Assembly: GCA_001788295.1 (NCBI GenBank)
Contig: MGBO01000013.1
Location: 1-38,700 of the forward strand
Direction of reading: 5' to 3'
Source of the DNA: Candidatus Roizmanbacteria bacterium RIFOXYC1_FULL_41_16
GTDB taxonomy: Bacteria > Patescibacteriota > Microgenomatia > UBA1406
Length of the DNA: 38,700 nt
This document shows positions 20,939-28,904 of the stretch, piece by piece. How positions within the stretch are numbered: the stretch's first letter is position 1; every line of letters begins with the position of its first letter. The notes beneath the pieces were generated by a model. It ran no database searches. It saw only the letters and a program-made list of their open reading frames with translations, and was not told the origin of the DNA. Position numbers and translations under genes: made by a program.

Positions 20939-21082
20939 AGTATCCCTTTTTTAGCAGTCTTACTGTTTTCACCGACTTATTCACAATGGCGTGTGATAAA
21001 AATGCAGCCTATTAGCATAATCTATAATTAGCATTATTTATTATAAGTCTATTAATATTTTATAGTCAGAAAACTATAGGAC

Positions 21083-21111
21083 TTGACAATCATCAGACTC
21101 CAATTTACAAT
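21083..21111 (+). promoter_or_regulatory. near-consensus promoter of a 42-codon ORF
   Basis: TTGACA (21083-21088) and TACAAT (21106-21111) are separated by exactly 17 bases, and the ATG at 21119 follows 7 bases later. TATAGT (21061-21066) and ACTATA (21073-21078) form an inverted repeat just upstream of the -35. The rest of 20939-21082 shows no gene. Confidence 0.65.
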
Positions 21112-21118
21112 AAAAACA

Positions 21119-21247
21119 ATGAAGAAATTTCTAAAAATTGGTTTATTACGCTACGGGGCTAATAGAGTGAGAAAGTCAAATTTTACCGCCGAACTAAAGA
21201 AGCTGATCAGTCTAAAGCAGAGATTGCCTTTGCAATATATGCAATAA
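21119..21247 (+). CDS. small basic peptide (42 aa), unrecognised
   Basis: A short ORF, MKKFLKIGLLRYGANRVRKS then NFTAELKKLI and QRLPLQYMQ. It is strongly basic, has no membrane helix, and I know no family for it. The case for it being real is its promoter: a near-perfect -35/-10 pair placed so that transcription would begin at the ATG, the same leaderless layout used by confident genes in this window. It is followed directly by an A-run and a strong hairpin that serves as a terminator on the opposite strand. It could also be an RNA gene rather than a peptide gene. Confidence 0.45.
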   Translation: MKKFLKIGLLRYGANRVRKSNFTAELKKLISLKQRLPLQYMQ

Positions 21248-21296
21248 AAAAAAGAGCATTACTACCGCTCGCGGGGGTTGCGACGAATAGTAATGC
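21246..21296 (-). terminator. strong intrinsic terminator reading on the minus strand
   Basis: GCATTACTA (21256-21264) pairs with TAGTAATGC (21288-21296), and TCGC (21269-21272) pairs with GCGA (21280-21283) inside the loop. On the minus strand the stem is followed by eight T (complement of the A-run 21246-21253), the classic rho-independent form. On the plus strand no T-run follows. It ends at the stop codon of the 42-codon ORF. Confidence 0.7.
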
Positions 21297-21309
21297 CCTA
21301 GTTGGTCCT

Positions 21310-21337
21310 ATTCTACAAAATCACTTTTTTTTGTCAA
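21310..21337 (-). promoter_or_regulatory. minus-strand promoter just upstream of the terminator
   Basis: TTGACA (21337-21332) and TAGAAT (21315-21310) at 16-base spacing would start transcription near 21303, only about 55 bases before the terminator. The transcript would consist of little more than the hairpin, so this may be a tiny non-coding RNA unit or a coincidence. Confidence 0.4.
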
Positions 21338-21394
21338 ACAGCCCGATTTGTTCCTCTCTACTTATCATAAAGCCTGTTTGATAGATTTATTTAG

Positions 21395-21400
21395 TATAAT
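21395..21400 (+). promoter_or_regulatory. -10 box of tRNA-Ser(GCU)
   Basis: TATAAT lies at 21395-21400, giving a start near 21407 and a leader of about 15 bases before the tRNA. No good -35 at 17 bases is visible. Confidence 0.5.
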
Positions 21401-21421
21401 TATTTATCTTTAAAAGAAACT

Positions 21422-21507
21422 GGAGGCGTCGCATAGTGGCCTATTGCACAGGTTTGCTAAACCTGCGAGTCGAAAGGCTCTCGTGGGTTCGAATCCCACC
21501 GCCTCCG
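21422..21507 (+). tRNA. tRNA-Ser (anticodon GCU)
   Basis: Acceptor GGAGGCG (21422-21428) pairs with CGCCTCC (21500-21506) and the discriminator is G (21507). The anticodon stem CAGGT/ACCTG encloses TTGCTAA, giving GCT. A long variable arm and the T arm GTGGG-TTCGAAT-CCCAC are present. CCA is not encoded: the next bases are C, then the ATG of the cyclophilin gene. Confidence 0.95.
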
Positions 21508-21508
21508 C

Positions 21509-22156
21509 ATGAATAAACAAATAATGTACCTTTTAGTCATTTTGGCCGTTATTTTCCTGACTGTACTTTTGCTTAGTCAGAATCAGCCTAAAACCAGTTC
21601 TCAAATCACGCCTGAACCCACCCCTCAAGCTTTGCCAACGTCCCAAGCTTTGCCATCTCCTGAAAGTCAAATCGACCAAAATAAAACCTACCAAGCTGTC
21701 ATCACCACCACTGCCGGCGAAATAATTATTAATCTCAACGTTAAGCAAACGCCAATTACGGCTAACAATTTTGTTTATTTGGCAAATAAGGGTTTTTACA
21801 ACAACACTATTTTTCACCGGGTGATTGAGGGCTTTATGATTCAGGGTGGTGATCCTCAAGGAACTGGCAGTGGCGGGCCCGGATACCGCTTTGACGACGA
21901 ACCTTTTGAAGGTGAATATACCCGAGGCACGGTGGCGATGGCCAATTCCGGCCCGAATACCAATGGCAGTCAGTTTTTTATTATGCATCAGGATTATGCT
22001 TTGCCAAAAGATTATGTCATTTTTGGCCAAGTGATTTCCGGTTTGGAAGTGGTGGACAAAATTGCCACTGCCCAGGTGACTATGGGTTCAGACGGAGCCG
22101 CCTCCAAGCCAGTTGAGCCGGTCACGATTCAAGACGTTAGAATAATCGAGGAGTAA
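21509..22156 (+). CDS. membrane-anchored cyclophilin-type peptidyl-prolyl cis-trans isomerase
   Basis: A 215-residue protein. An N-terminal membrane anchor (about residues 5-23, IMYLLVILAVIFLTVLLLS) is followed by a Pro/Ser/Thr-rich linker to residue 60, then a compact cyclophilin domain: ANNFVYLANKGFYNNTIFHR, VIEGFMIQGGDPQGTGSGGP, FDDEPFEGEYTRGTVAMANS, and NGSQFFIMHQDYALPKDYVI. The FHRVI, IQGGDP, NGSQFFI and F-x-x-G-x-V blocks are the family signatures, including the catalytic Arg. It should assist folding on the outer face of the membrane. Its ATG starts one base after tRNA-Ser, so its mRNA 5' end is probably made by tRNA processing and carries no leader. Confidence 0.95.
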   Translation: MNKQIMYLLVILAVIFLTVLLLSQNQPKTSSQITPEPTPQALPTSQALPSPESQIDQNKTYQAVITTTAGEIIINLNVKQTPITANNFVYLANKGFYNNTIFHRVIEGFMIQGGDPQGTGSGGPGYRFDDEPFEGEYTRGTVAMANSGPNTNGSQFFIMHQDYALPKDYVIFGQVISGLEVVDKIATAQVTMGSDGAASKPVEPVTIQDVRIIEE

Positions 22157-22162
22157 GCCTTG

Positions 22163-22168
22163 TATAAT
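22163..22168 (+). promoter_or_regulatory. -10 box of the ABC exporter operon
   Basis: TATAAT at 22163-22168 ends 6 bases before ATG 22175 and supports that start over the in-frame TTG at 22160, which would lie upstream of the transcript. Confidence 0.55.
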
Positions 22169-22174
22169 GGCCTT

Positions 22175-22966
22175 ATGCGTAAAATCCTGGCAATTGCCAA
22201 AATCAATTTGGCCCAATATTTGGTTTATCGCTTGAGCTTTGTTCTTTGGCGTGTCCGGGTAATCCTGAGCCTATTTTTAACCTTTTTCCTCTGGAGCGCG
22301 GTTTACCAAAGCCGGTTAAGTATTTTTAATTACTCCCATCGCCAGATTATGACCTACATTCTGCTTATTTATGTGATTGGCGATTTGGTTTATTCCAGCC
22401 GGGTGTCTGACCTTTCAATTCAGATTCGAAACGGGGCTATCATTAACCAACTACTCAAACCGTTTCCTTTTTTGCACAATCTTTTTACCAGAGAGGTTAC
22501 GGACAAACTGCTTAATTTATTTTTCTCTATTTTTGAAGTGGGTTTGGTGATTCTTTTGTTTAAACCCGCGCTTTTTATTCAAACTGATATCCTCACTATT
22601 TTATTAATGCTTTTGGCGATTGGAATGGGGATAGTCATTTCTTTTTTTATTTCCTTTGCCATTTCTCTGGTTGCTTTCTGGAGCGCTGAGGTTTGGGGTC
22701 CGCGCTTTGTCTTTATGACTTTGATCACGGTTTTATCCGGTTCTTACTTCCCTCTGGATATTTTACCAACCCTTTTTTATCGCTTATTATTACTGACGCC
22801 CTTTCCGTATTTCACTTATTTGCCTACCAAAATCTTTTTGGATGGCTTTAGCTTTCAATATCTGGGTATGGTTGGCATATCTTTGGTTTGGGTTGTCCTG
22901 TCATATTTTTTTGCCCGAGCCTTGTGGCGAAAAGGAATTAGAGAGTTTTCATTTTTTGGCCGATGA
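22175..22966 (+). CDS. ABC-2 type transporter permease, subunit 1
   Basis: A 263-residue integral membrane protein with about six transmembrane helices. It begins MRKILAIAKINLAQYLVYRL with SFVLWRVRVILSLFLTFFLW next, and contains the polar stretch SSRVSDLSIQIRNGAIINQL LKPFPF in the cytoplasmic loop. This is the layout of the ABC-2 permeases related to COG4587/COG3694, which work as a heterodimer with a second permease and one ATPase. All three genes are consecutive here. The substrate is unknown; lipid, polysaccharide or drug export are all possible. It overlaps the second permease by 4 bases. Confidence 0.85.
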   Translation: MRKILAIAKINLAQYLVYRLSFVLWRVRVILSLFLTFFLWSAVYQSRLSIFNYSHRQIMTYILLIYVIGDLVYSSRVSDLSIQIRNGAIINQLLKPFPFLHNLFTREVTDKLLNLFFSIFEVGLVILLFKPALFIQTDILTILLMLLAIGMGIVISFFISFAISLVAFWSAEVWGPRFVFMTLITVLSGSYFPLDILPTLFYRLLLLTPFPYFTYLPTKIFLDGFSFQYLGMVGISLVWVVLSYFFARALWRKGIREFSFFGR

Positions 22967-23745
22967 AAAGATATTTGAAGCTCTATTGGCTGTTTAGTGT
23001 GCAAAGCCTGAAAGTTGTTTGGCAGCACAAAACCGGAGTCCTTTTTTTTATGTTTGGCAAACTGATCCGTTTTTTGATGTTTTTGTTTTTTGTCATGATT
23101 CTTGTCAAAAACACCAAAACCTTGGTCGGCTATACCTTTAACGAAACCTTGGTTTTCTATTTTACTTTCAATGTCATTGATACTTTAACTCAAATGTTGT
23201 TTCGGGAGGTGTACCGCTTCCGCTGGCTGGTGACTTCCGGCGAATTAGACGGGGTGCTGGTGCGGCCCTACCATCCGTTTATCAGAGTGCTGCTGGGCGG
23301 TTTGGATATTTTGGACTTATTAATGCTGGGGCCATATTTGGCTCTACTAACTTATTTTTTATTACAAATTGGTTTGACTACTTCTTATAACTTATCTTTA
23401 TATTTACTGTTGGTCGTAAACAGTTTAATTATTGCTACTGCCTTTCATATTGTGGTTTTGGCCTTAGGTGTCTTAACCACAGAAGTTGACCATACCATTA
23501 TGATTTATCGCGATTTGAGTAAGCTGGCCGTGGTGCCGGTCGACATTTATCGCGAGCCCATTCGCAGCCTGGTCACCTTTGTTTTACCCATCGGCATTAT
23601 GATGACTTATCCGGTTAAGGGACTGCTAAACATGTTAAACTGGAATTTAATAATTGTCAGTTTGGTTTTGGGCCTGGCCAGTTTATTATTTAGTTTGTGG
23701 TTGTGGGGGCGGGCTCTGAAAAAATATCAAAGTTGGGGCTCTTAA
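22963..23745 (+). CDS. ABC-2 type transporter permease, subunit 2
   Basis: A 260-residue integral membrane protein with about six transmembrane helices (for example LIRFLMFLFFVMILV and LLMLGPYLALLTYFLL). The cytoplasmic segment RWLVTSGELDGVLVRPYHPF carries the Gly-Glu-Leu-Asp...Leu-x-Arg-Pro motif typical of this permease family and equivalent to RNGAIINQLLKP in subunit 1. It starts inside the end of subunit 1 (ATGA) and ends 5 bases before the ATPase gene, so the three are one transcription and assembly unit. Confidence 0.87.
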   Translation: MKRYLKLYWLFSVQSLKVVWQHKTGVLFFMFGKLIRFLMFLFFVMILVKNTKTLVGYTFNETLVFYFTFNVIDTLTQMLFREVYRFRWLVTSGELDGVLVRPYHPFIRVLLGGLDILDLLMLGPYLALLTYFLLQIGLTTSYNLSLYLLLVVNSLIIATAFHIVVLALGVLTTEVDHTIMIYRDLSKLAVVPVDIYREPIRSLVTFVLPIGIMMTYPVKGLLNMLNWNLIIVSLVLGLASLLFSLWLWGRALKKYQSWGS

Positions 23746-23750
23746 AAAAA

Positions 23751-24713
23751 ATGATCAAAGTTGAAAATCTAATCAAAGTTTACAAAAGCCAAAAAGGCAA
23801 CCGCAGTTTTCTGCAGGACTTTTTCAAACGGGAGTACGAGGAAAAACCGGCTTTGAAACAAATCAGTTTTGAAATCGGATCCGGTGAATTAGTAGGATTT
23901 ATCGGTCCAAATGGCGCCGGTAAAACGACCACTCTCAAAATTTTGGCCGGTATTTTATATCCCACGTCTGGCAAAGTGAGTGTTTTGGGTCACGTTCCTT
24001 TTGACAAAGAAAAAGAGTTTCTAAAACAAATTTCCTTTGTGATGGGCCAAAAAAACCAGCTGATCTGGGAGCTGCCGCCGCGCGAGTCGTATTTATTGAA
24101 CAAAGAGATTTATGAGATTTCAGACGTGGCTTTCCAAAAACATCTGGCTGATCTGATTGACTTGCTGGAGGCCAAGGAGATTGTTGATAAGCCGGTCCGG
24201 ACCTTATCTTTGGGCCAGCGGATGCGGGCCGAGCTCATTGCCGCTCTTATTCATCGGCCCAAAGTCATGTTTTTGGACGAACCCACTATTGGCTTGGATA
24301 TCTTTGCCCAAACCACGATTGTTAATTTTATTAAAGAATATCAAAAACAGTTTAAGGCCACGATTATCCTAACTTCCCATTATATGAAAGACATTGCCTC
24401 GCTAGCCAAAAGAGTCATATTGATCGACAAGGGGCAGATTTTGTTCGACGGTTTATTGGATAAGCTGATCCGTAGCTATTCACGGGAAAAAACCTTAACC
24501 ATTATTCTCAAAAAATCCATTCCTGCGCCTTTACTTGAGAAGTTTAAGTTGCCTTTTGAGTATCAGATGCCGCTTTTAAAGATCAAAGCCGAGAAAACTC
24601 AATTACTCAAATTTATGGCTCAATATCTTTCGGAATTGGAATTTTCCGATTTTACCCTGCAGGACGAACCAATTGAAGAAGTAATAAAAAAGGCCTTTCG
24701 GAAAAAGCCCTGA
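23751..24713 (+). CDS. ABC transporter ATP-binding protein
   Basis: A 320-residue ATPase for the two upstream permeases. It starts MIKVENLIKVYKSQKGNRSF; the extended frame upstream is not used. Walker A is GPNGAGKTTTLK, the signature motif is LSLGQRMRAEL, Walker B is VMFLDEPTIGLD, and the H-loop is ILTSHYMKDI. The signature carries LSLGQ, common in the daunorubicin/NatA-like exporters. A C-terminal extension of about 90 residues (GLLDKLIRSYSREKTLTIIL onward) is typical of this export subfamily. The start follows six consecutive A bases rather than a Shine-Dalgarno site. Confidence 0.94.
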   Translation: MIKVENLIKVYKSQKGNRSFLQDFFKREYEEKPALKQISFEIGSGELVGFIGPNGAGKTTTLKILAGILYPTSGKVSVLGHVPFDKEKEFLKQISFVMGQKNQLIWELPPRESYLLNKEIYEISDVAFQKHLADLIDLLEAKEIVDKPVRTLSLGQRMRAELIAALIHRPKVMFLDEPTIGLDIFAQTTIVNFIKEYQKQFKATIILTSHYMKDIASLAKRVILIDKGQILFDGLLDKLIRSYSREKTLTIILKKSIPAPLLEKFKLPFEYQMPLLKIKAEKTQLLKFMAQYLSELEFSDFTLQDEPIEEVIKKAFRKKP

Positions 24714-24719
24714 AACAGG

Positions 24720-24725
24720 TATAAT
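24720..24725 (+). promoter_or_regulatory. -10 box of hisS
   Basis: TATAAT at 24720-24725 ends 7 bases before the hisS ATG at 24733. It lies in the 19-base gap after the ATPase gene and implies a separate, leaderless transcript for hisS and the genes behind it. Confidence 0.55.
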
Positions 24726-24732
24726 ATAAAGT

Positions 24733-25980
24733 ATGAAAAAGCCAACAATACCGCAAAATCTAAAGGGTTTTCGTGATCTTTTGCCGCAAGACAAAAGGCA
24801 ACGGGACTATATATTGAACAAAGCCAGGGCCGTGGCCGAAACTTTTGGATTTGAGCCACTGGAAACCCCGACATTAGAATATGCTTCATTGTTACTGGGA
24901 AAATATGGTGAAGAGGCAGATAAGCTGGTTTATTCTTTTGTGGATCGAGGCAAGCGGGAAGTCGCCTTAAGATATGATCAAACCGTACCAACGGCCCGTA
25001 TCTTGGCTCAATACCGGGCCCAGCTACCCAAATACTTTCGCCGTTACCAAATTCAAAACGTCTTTCGGGCCGACAAGCCGCAAAAAGGCCGATTCCGCGA
25101 ATTTACCCAGTTTGATATTGATATTTTTAATTCACAGTCACCCCTTGCCGACGCCGAGATTATTGCCTGCACTTACTTTATTTTTAAGTCTATTAATTAC
25201 CCCGGTCTTAAATTAAAGCTTAATGATCGGGAGATCTTGTTTTCGGTACTCAAGCCGTTTGTTAATTCCCAAGCCAGCGTTTTTTCGCTCATTCAAACCA
25301 TTGATAAATTGGAGAAAATTGGGCCAGACGGTGTCACTGCCGAATTAATCAAAAAAGGAGTCAGTCTTGAGGCAGTCAAAATGATTCTGGCGCAGTTTGC
25401 CAAAGTTAAGCCAAGCGAAAATTTGACTACCATTATCGATTATGTTCGAGCCATGGGAGTGCCGGCTGAAGCAATTGAATTTGTGCCGACTCTGGCGCGC
25501 GGATTAGATTACTATACCGGCATGATCTTTGAAATCGCTGTCCCGCAATATTTGGCCGGTTCTCTTGGCGGCGGCGGCCGGTACGATAATTTAATTGAGC
25601 AGCTTAGCGGAATAAGAACGCCGGCAGTAGGCATTGCTTATGGTGTAGATCGGATGATTGAGGCGGCAAAGCAGTTTAATTTATTCAAAGCTCAGACTTT
25701 CGGCACCAGAGTCATGGTCACGGTTTTTTCCAGCCAAACTTTGAAACAGTCGCTGGAGGCGGCCGAATTTTTGCGCAACAACAACATCAGCACCGAGCTC
25801 TATCCGGAAATGGACAAATTGGATAAGCAGCTCAAATATGCCGACAGTAAACAAATTCCTTTTTGTCTGATCATTGGTGAAGAAGAAGCTAAGGCAGGCA
25901 AAGTGACCCTCAAGAATATGAAGCAACGCACTCAACAAACTGTCATATTGGCGCAGTTAAATAAATTGTTAAAATCATAA
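24733..25980 (+). CDS. hisS: histidine--tRNA ligase
   Basis: A 415-residue class II aminoacyl-tRNA synthetase. Motif 1 region: GFRDLLPQDKRQRDYI. Motif 2: ALRYDQTVPTARIL followed by YFRRYQIQNVFRADKPQKGR and FREFTQFDIDIF. Histidine-specific GLDYYTGMIFEI follows, then motif 3 GGGGRYDNLIEQLSG and PAVGIAYGVDRMIEA. A C-terminal anticodon-binding domain ends with SLEAAEFLRNNNISTELYPE and QIPFCLIIGEEEAKAGKVTL. Length matches the family (about 420). It is followed 3 bases later by a sugar transferase gene, so translation enzymes and envelope genes share an operon here. Confidence 0.97.
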   Translation: MKKPTIPQNLKGFRDLLPQDKRQRDYILNKARAVAETFGFEPLETPTLEYASLLLGKYGEEADKLVYSFVDRGKREVALRYDQTVPTARILAQYRAQLPKYFRRYQIQNVFRADKPQKGRFREFTQFDIDIFNSQSPLADAEIIACTYFIFKSINYPGLKLKLNDREILFSVLKPFVNSQASVFSLIQTIDKLEKIGPDGVTAELIKKGVSLEAVKMILAQFAKVKPSENLTTIIDYVRAMGVPAEAIEFVPTLARGLDYYTGMIFEIAVPQYLAGSLGGGGRYDNLIEQLSGIRTPAVGIAYGVDRMIEAAKQFNLFKAQTFGTRVMVTVFSSQTLKQSLEAAEFLRNNNISTELYPEMDKLDKQLKYADSKQIPFCLIIGEEEAKAGKVTLKNMKQRTQQTVILAQLNKLLKS

Positions 25981-25983
25981 TCT

Positions 25984-26652
25984 ATGCCCAAAGGCAATCT
26001 TTTTTACGGTGAGATTTATGCGCGGACAACCAAAAGAGTCATGGATCTGATTTTGGGAATTATTTTGACACTTGTTTTTCTTCCAATCTGTTTGATAATT
26101 GCGATTTTGATTAAGCTCGATTCCAGCGGCCCGGTTTTTGCCGATACGCCTTCGAGAGTAGGCAGACACGGAAAGAAATTTAAAATGTTCAAATTCCGCT
26201 CGATGATCAGAAACGCTCATCAAATGCTGCGGGAGGACCCCAAATTCAAAGAACTATATCAAGAATACAAAAGAAGCAGCTATAAGCTTTATCACGATCC
26301 GAGGGTAACCCGTTTTGGCAAATTTATCCGCAAATATTCGCTCGACGAAGTGCCTCAGTTTTTAAATATGCTGCGAGGTGATATGAGTTTGGTTGGGCCT
26401 CGTGCCTATTATCCGGACGAGATCAAAGAACAGCTCAAAAAACACCCGATTGCCAAGAATTATCTGGATACGGCTCTTCAGGTTAAGCCCGGCATTACCG
26501 GCTTTTGGCAAGTATACGGCCGGAGCGAGGTTCATTTTGACAAACGGATTAAAATGGACGCAGAATATGTCAAAAATATTTCTCTATGGTATGATATTAA
26601 GATCATTATTAAAACACCTTATGCCATGGTCAGCGGCAAAGGCGCAATATGA
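25984..26652 (+). CDS. bacterial sugar transferase (undecaprenyl-phosphate phosphoglycosyltransferase)
   Basis: A 222-residue monotopic phosphoglycosyl transferase that puts the first sugar-phosphate on undecaprenyl phosphate for surface glycans. Family features: TTKRVMDLILGIILTLVFLP (re-entrant membrane helix), FKMFKFRSMIRNA, DPRVTRFGKFIRKYSLDEVP with the catalytic Asp-Glu, QFLNMLRGDMSLVGPRAYYP, and VKPGITGFWQVYGRSEVHFD. This is the catalytic core alone, without the N-terminal multi-helix domain of WbaP. It overlaps the DUF4012 gene by 4 bases, tying it to a surface or envelope process. Confidence 0.94.
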   Translation: MPKGNLFYGEIYARTTKRVMDLILGIILTLVFLPICLIIAILIKLDSSGPVFADTPSRVGRHGKKFKMFKFRSMIRNAHQMLREDPKFKELYQEYKRSSYKLYHDPRVTRFGKFIRKYSLDEVPQFLNMLRGDMSLVGPRAYYPDEIKEQLKKHPIAKNYLDTALQVKPGITGFWQVYGRSEVHFDKRIKMDAEYVKNISLWYDIKIIIKTPYAMVSGKGAI

Positions 26653-28580
26653 GAAAACTTGATTTTGATACCAGTCAAACGCGTGATTTTGCCGGCGACC
26701 GGCAACCGATGAATATGACCAAAACCCGTAAATTCAAATTCCGGCTTAACCGTAAACAACTACTCAAAATATGGGTGGTGATGATGGTTTTTTTAAGCCT
26801 GTTTTATTTCACTCTCATTAATCCGCTTTTAAAAGCCAGAGCCAGTATGAATAGATTGCAGGCGTTGGCGCAAGAGGCCAAAGAGGCGGCCAAGAGCCAG
26901 GATTTGGTGGCAGTGGAAGACAGCATTAAAGCCATTAAGGTTGAGGTGGCGCAATTGCAAAAAGATTTGAAGCCGGTCTATATTTATCGCTATTTGCCTT
27001 TTGTGGGCTATATGTTTAGCGATTTGCAAAATGGGTTGGCGGCCGGCGGTTATATGCTTTCGGCCGGCGAAAAAGCCGTGGTAGCGATCGAACCTTATGC
27101 TGATTTGATCGGATTTAAAAAAGGCAGCGAGTTTTCGCAGCAACCCACCGAACAAAGGCTTGAGACCGCTATTTTGACTATCGACAAGCTCATTCCTCAC
27201 ATCGACAAAATCGATAAAGATATGGAAAAAGCCAAAGGCTATTTGGAAAAAATCGACCCCGATCGTTATCCCAAACAAATCGGCAAGAAAATGATTCGTG
27301 ACCGGGTAAAGCAGTATTACGATCAGATTTTTGGTTTGGTGACTTTAGCCACCGATGCCAAACCGCTTCTAAAACGACTCCCCTATATTTTAGGCAAAGA
27401 CGAGGAACGGCGCTATCTGGTTTTGTTTCTCAACGACGCCGAACTTCGGCCTACCGGCGGTTTTATTACCGCCTATGCCGTCTTTTCGGTTGAGCGGGGT
27501 AAAATCAGTGTCAGTGAATCTTCAGATATATATGATCTGGACAATACGATCAGCCATCCGCGGGCGCCTGAGAAAATTCTGACCTATCATAAAAATGTAT
27601 CTAACTTTAATATTCGAGATAGTAACTTGTCGCCGGACTATGTGGAATCGATTAAACTGTTTGAGGGATTGCTCGAGCGGTCCACCCGCGATTTAAACTA
27701 CGACGGCGTAATCTCAATCGATACCAGAGTATTGGTCGATATTTTAAGAGTGCTCGAGGCCACCGAAGCCGGTGGTGTTTGGTTTAAAGCCGACATTGAT
27801 CCGCGCTGTGATTGTCCTCAGGTCATTTATGAACTGGAAAATATCATTACCCGGCCGACGCCTTATTTTCGTGAACAGCGAAAGAGTATTTTGAGCGTGT
27901 TGCTTTACAATCTGATGCAAAAAGCCTTAGGTGTGTCACCCTCGCAATATTGGGGCCGGCTGATGCAATCATTTTTGCTCGACGCCGACGAAAAACACAT
28001 CTTAGTATATTTCAAGGATAAACCATCACAAAAGGCGATTGAATCGCTTGGTTACGGCGGCCGAATTGTAGAGACCGACGCCGATTATCTGCATATTTCA
28101 AACACTAATTTTGCCGGCCAGAAAAGCAATATGTATGTTAAATACAAAGTCGAATCGGAAACAGTTAAAAAAGGTAATAAGTATGAGCGAAAACTGACCT
28201 TGGAATACAACAATATTTATCCGGCTTCAGACTGTAATTTGGAGCGGGGCGGTTTATGTATCAATGCTACCCTTAGAAATTGGCTGCGGGTGTATGTGCC
28301 CAAAGGCGCCAAGCTGATCGAATTTTCCGGTTCACAGATGAAAGTGCAGCAATACGAAGAACTGGGTAAGCAGGTGTTTGAGGGTTTTCTCACGGTTAAT
28401 CCTTTGGGCCGGGCGCTGGTTGAAATCACTTACGAAGTGCCGGCTTCTGTAGTTAAAACAGATGAGTATCAGCTCTTGTTTCAAAAACAGCCAGGAGTTG
28501 AGGAAATGGAAACCGTTGTTTCTTACGGCAATAGCCAGGTTGAGGAAGTTCTTCGCAAAGACAAACTCTTCAAATTTTAA
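26649..28580 (+). CDS. DUF4012 domain-containing membrane-anchored protein
   Basis: A 643-residue protein with a cytoplasmic N-terminus of about 38 residues rich in basic residues, one transmembrane helix (about residues 40-60, IWVVMMVFLSLFYFTLINPL), then a helical extracytoplasmic region (LQALAQEAKEAAKSQDLVAV). The DUF4012 core follows: YLVLFLNDAELRPTGGFITA, YAVFSVERGKI, and later YDGVISIDTRVLVDILRVLE. The pattern NDAELRPTGGF is diagnostic. The family is widespread in Patescibacteria and Actinobacteria and of unknown function, often beside glycan genes, as here behind a phosphoglycosyl transferase. The last 140 residues are beta-rich and probably face outward. Confidence 0.9.
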   Translation: MRKLDFDTSQTRDFAGDRQPMNMTKTRKFKFRLNRKQLLKIWVVMMVFLSLFYFTLINPLLKARASMNRLQALAQEAKEAAKSQDLVAVEDSIKAIKVEVAQLQKDLKPVYIYRYLPFVGYMFSDLQNGLAAGGYMLSAGEKAVVAIEPYADLIGFKKGSEFSQQPTEQRLETAILTIDKLIPHIDKIDKDMEKAKGYLEKIDPDRYPKQIGKKMIRDRVKQYYDQIFGLVTLATDAKPLLKRLPYILGKDEERRYLVLFLNDAELRPTGGFITAYAVFSVERGKISVSESSDIYDLDNTISHPRAPEKILTYHKNVSNFNIRDSNLSPDYVESIKLFEGLLERSTRDLNYDGVISIDTRVLVDILRVLEATEAGGVWFKADIDPRCDCPQVIYELENIITRPTPYFREQRKSILSVLLYNLMQKALGVSPSQYWGRLMQSFLLDADEKHILVYFKDKPSQKAIESLGYGGRIVETDADYLHISNTNFAGQKSNMYVKYKVESETVKKGNKYERKLTLEYNNIYPASDCNLERGGLCINATLRNWLRVYVPKGAKLIEFSGSQMKVQQYEELGKQVFEGFLTVNPLGRALVEITYEVPASVVKTDEYQLLFQKQPGVEEMETVVSYGNSQVEEVLRKDKLFKF

Positions 28581-28583
28581 TTT

Positions 28584-28862
28584 CTAGAGAGAACGTCCGA
28601 ACATGTCTTGTTTTCTATGATCAAGGGCTTTAATTTTTTTTTCAATCTCGCCGGCAAGATCGTAATTATTATTTTTCAAAGCATCCCTGTATGCTAAAGT
28701 AAGTTTAGATAATTCAGAGTTTGGATCATAATAATCAATTTCTGATTGTGCGACACGGTCGCCTTTATGTTCATTCCTGATTTTAGCCAATTTTTTAGGG
28801 GGTGTCTTTGGATCATTTAACAAGCCATGTTCATCTGGAGACAATCCTTCTTTTTCTGGCAT
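28584..28862 (-). CDS. small uncharacterised protein (92 aa)
   Basis: I do not recognise this. It is a charged, Lys/Asp/Glu-rich soluble protein, MPEKEGLSPDEHGLLNDPKT followed by AKIRNEHKGDRVAQSEIDYY, ending AGEIEKKIKALDHRKQDMFG. The second half looks helical. ATG 28862 is preceded by TATAAT (28874-28869), 6 bases away, so a leaderless transcript is likely; this supports it as a real gene. It is divergent from the Nudix gene at 28905 and convergent with the DUF4012 gene, whose stop is 3 bases from its own. Confidence 0.65.
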   Translation of the reverse strand: MPEKEGLSPDEHGLLNDPKTPPKKLAKIRNEHKGDRVAQSEIDYYDPNSELSKLTLAYRDALKNNNYDLAGEIEKKIKALDHRKQDMFGRSL

Positions 28863-28904
28863 AATTATATTATAGTTGAAAACTTAATATATAATATTAT
28901 TAGT

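Noticed and set aside
21533-22030. Minus-strand 165-codon ORF opposite the cyclophilin gene
   Set aside because: Antisense shadow of a well-supported gene; no start signal and no recognisable domain.
24684-24715. GGCCTTTCGGAAAAAGCC as a terminator of the ABC operon
   Set aside because: The stem is imperfect, lies within the coding end of the ATPase gene, and has no T-run after it.
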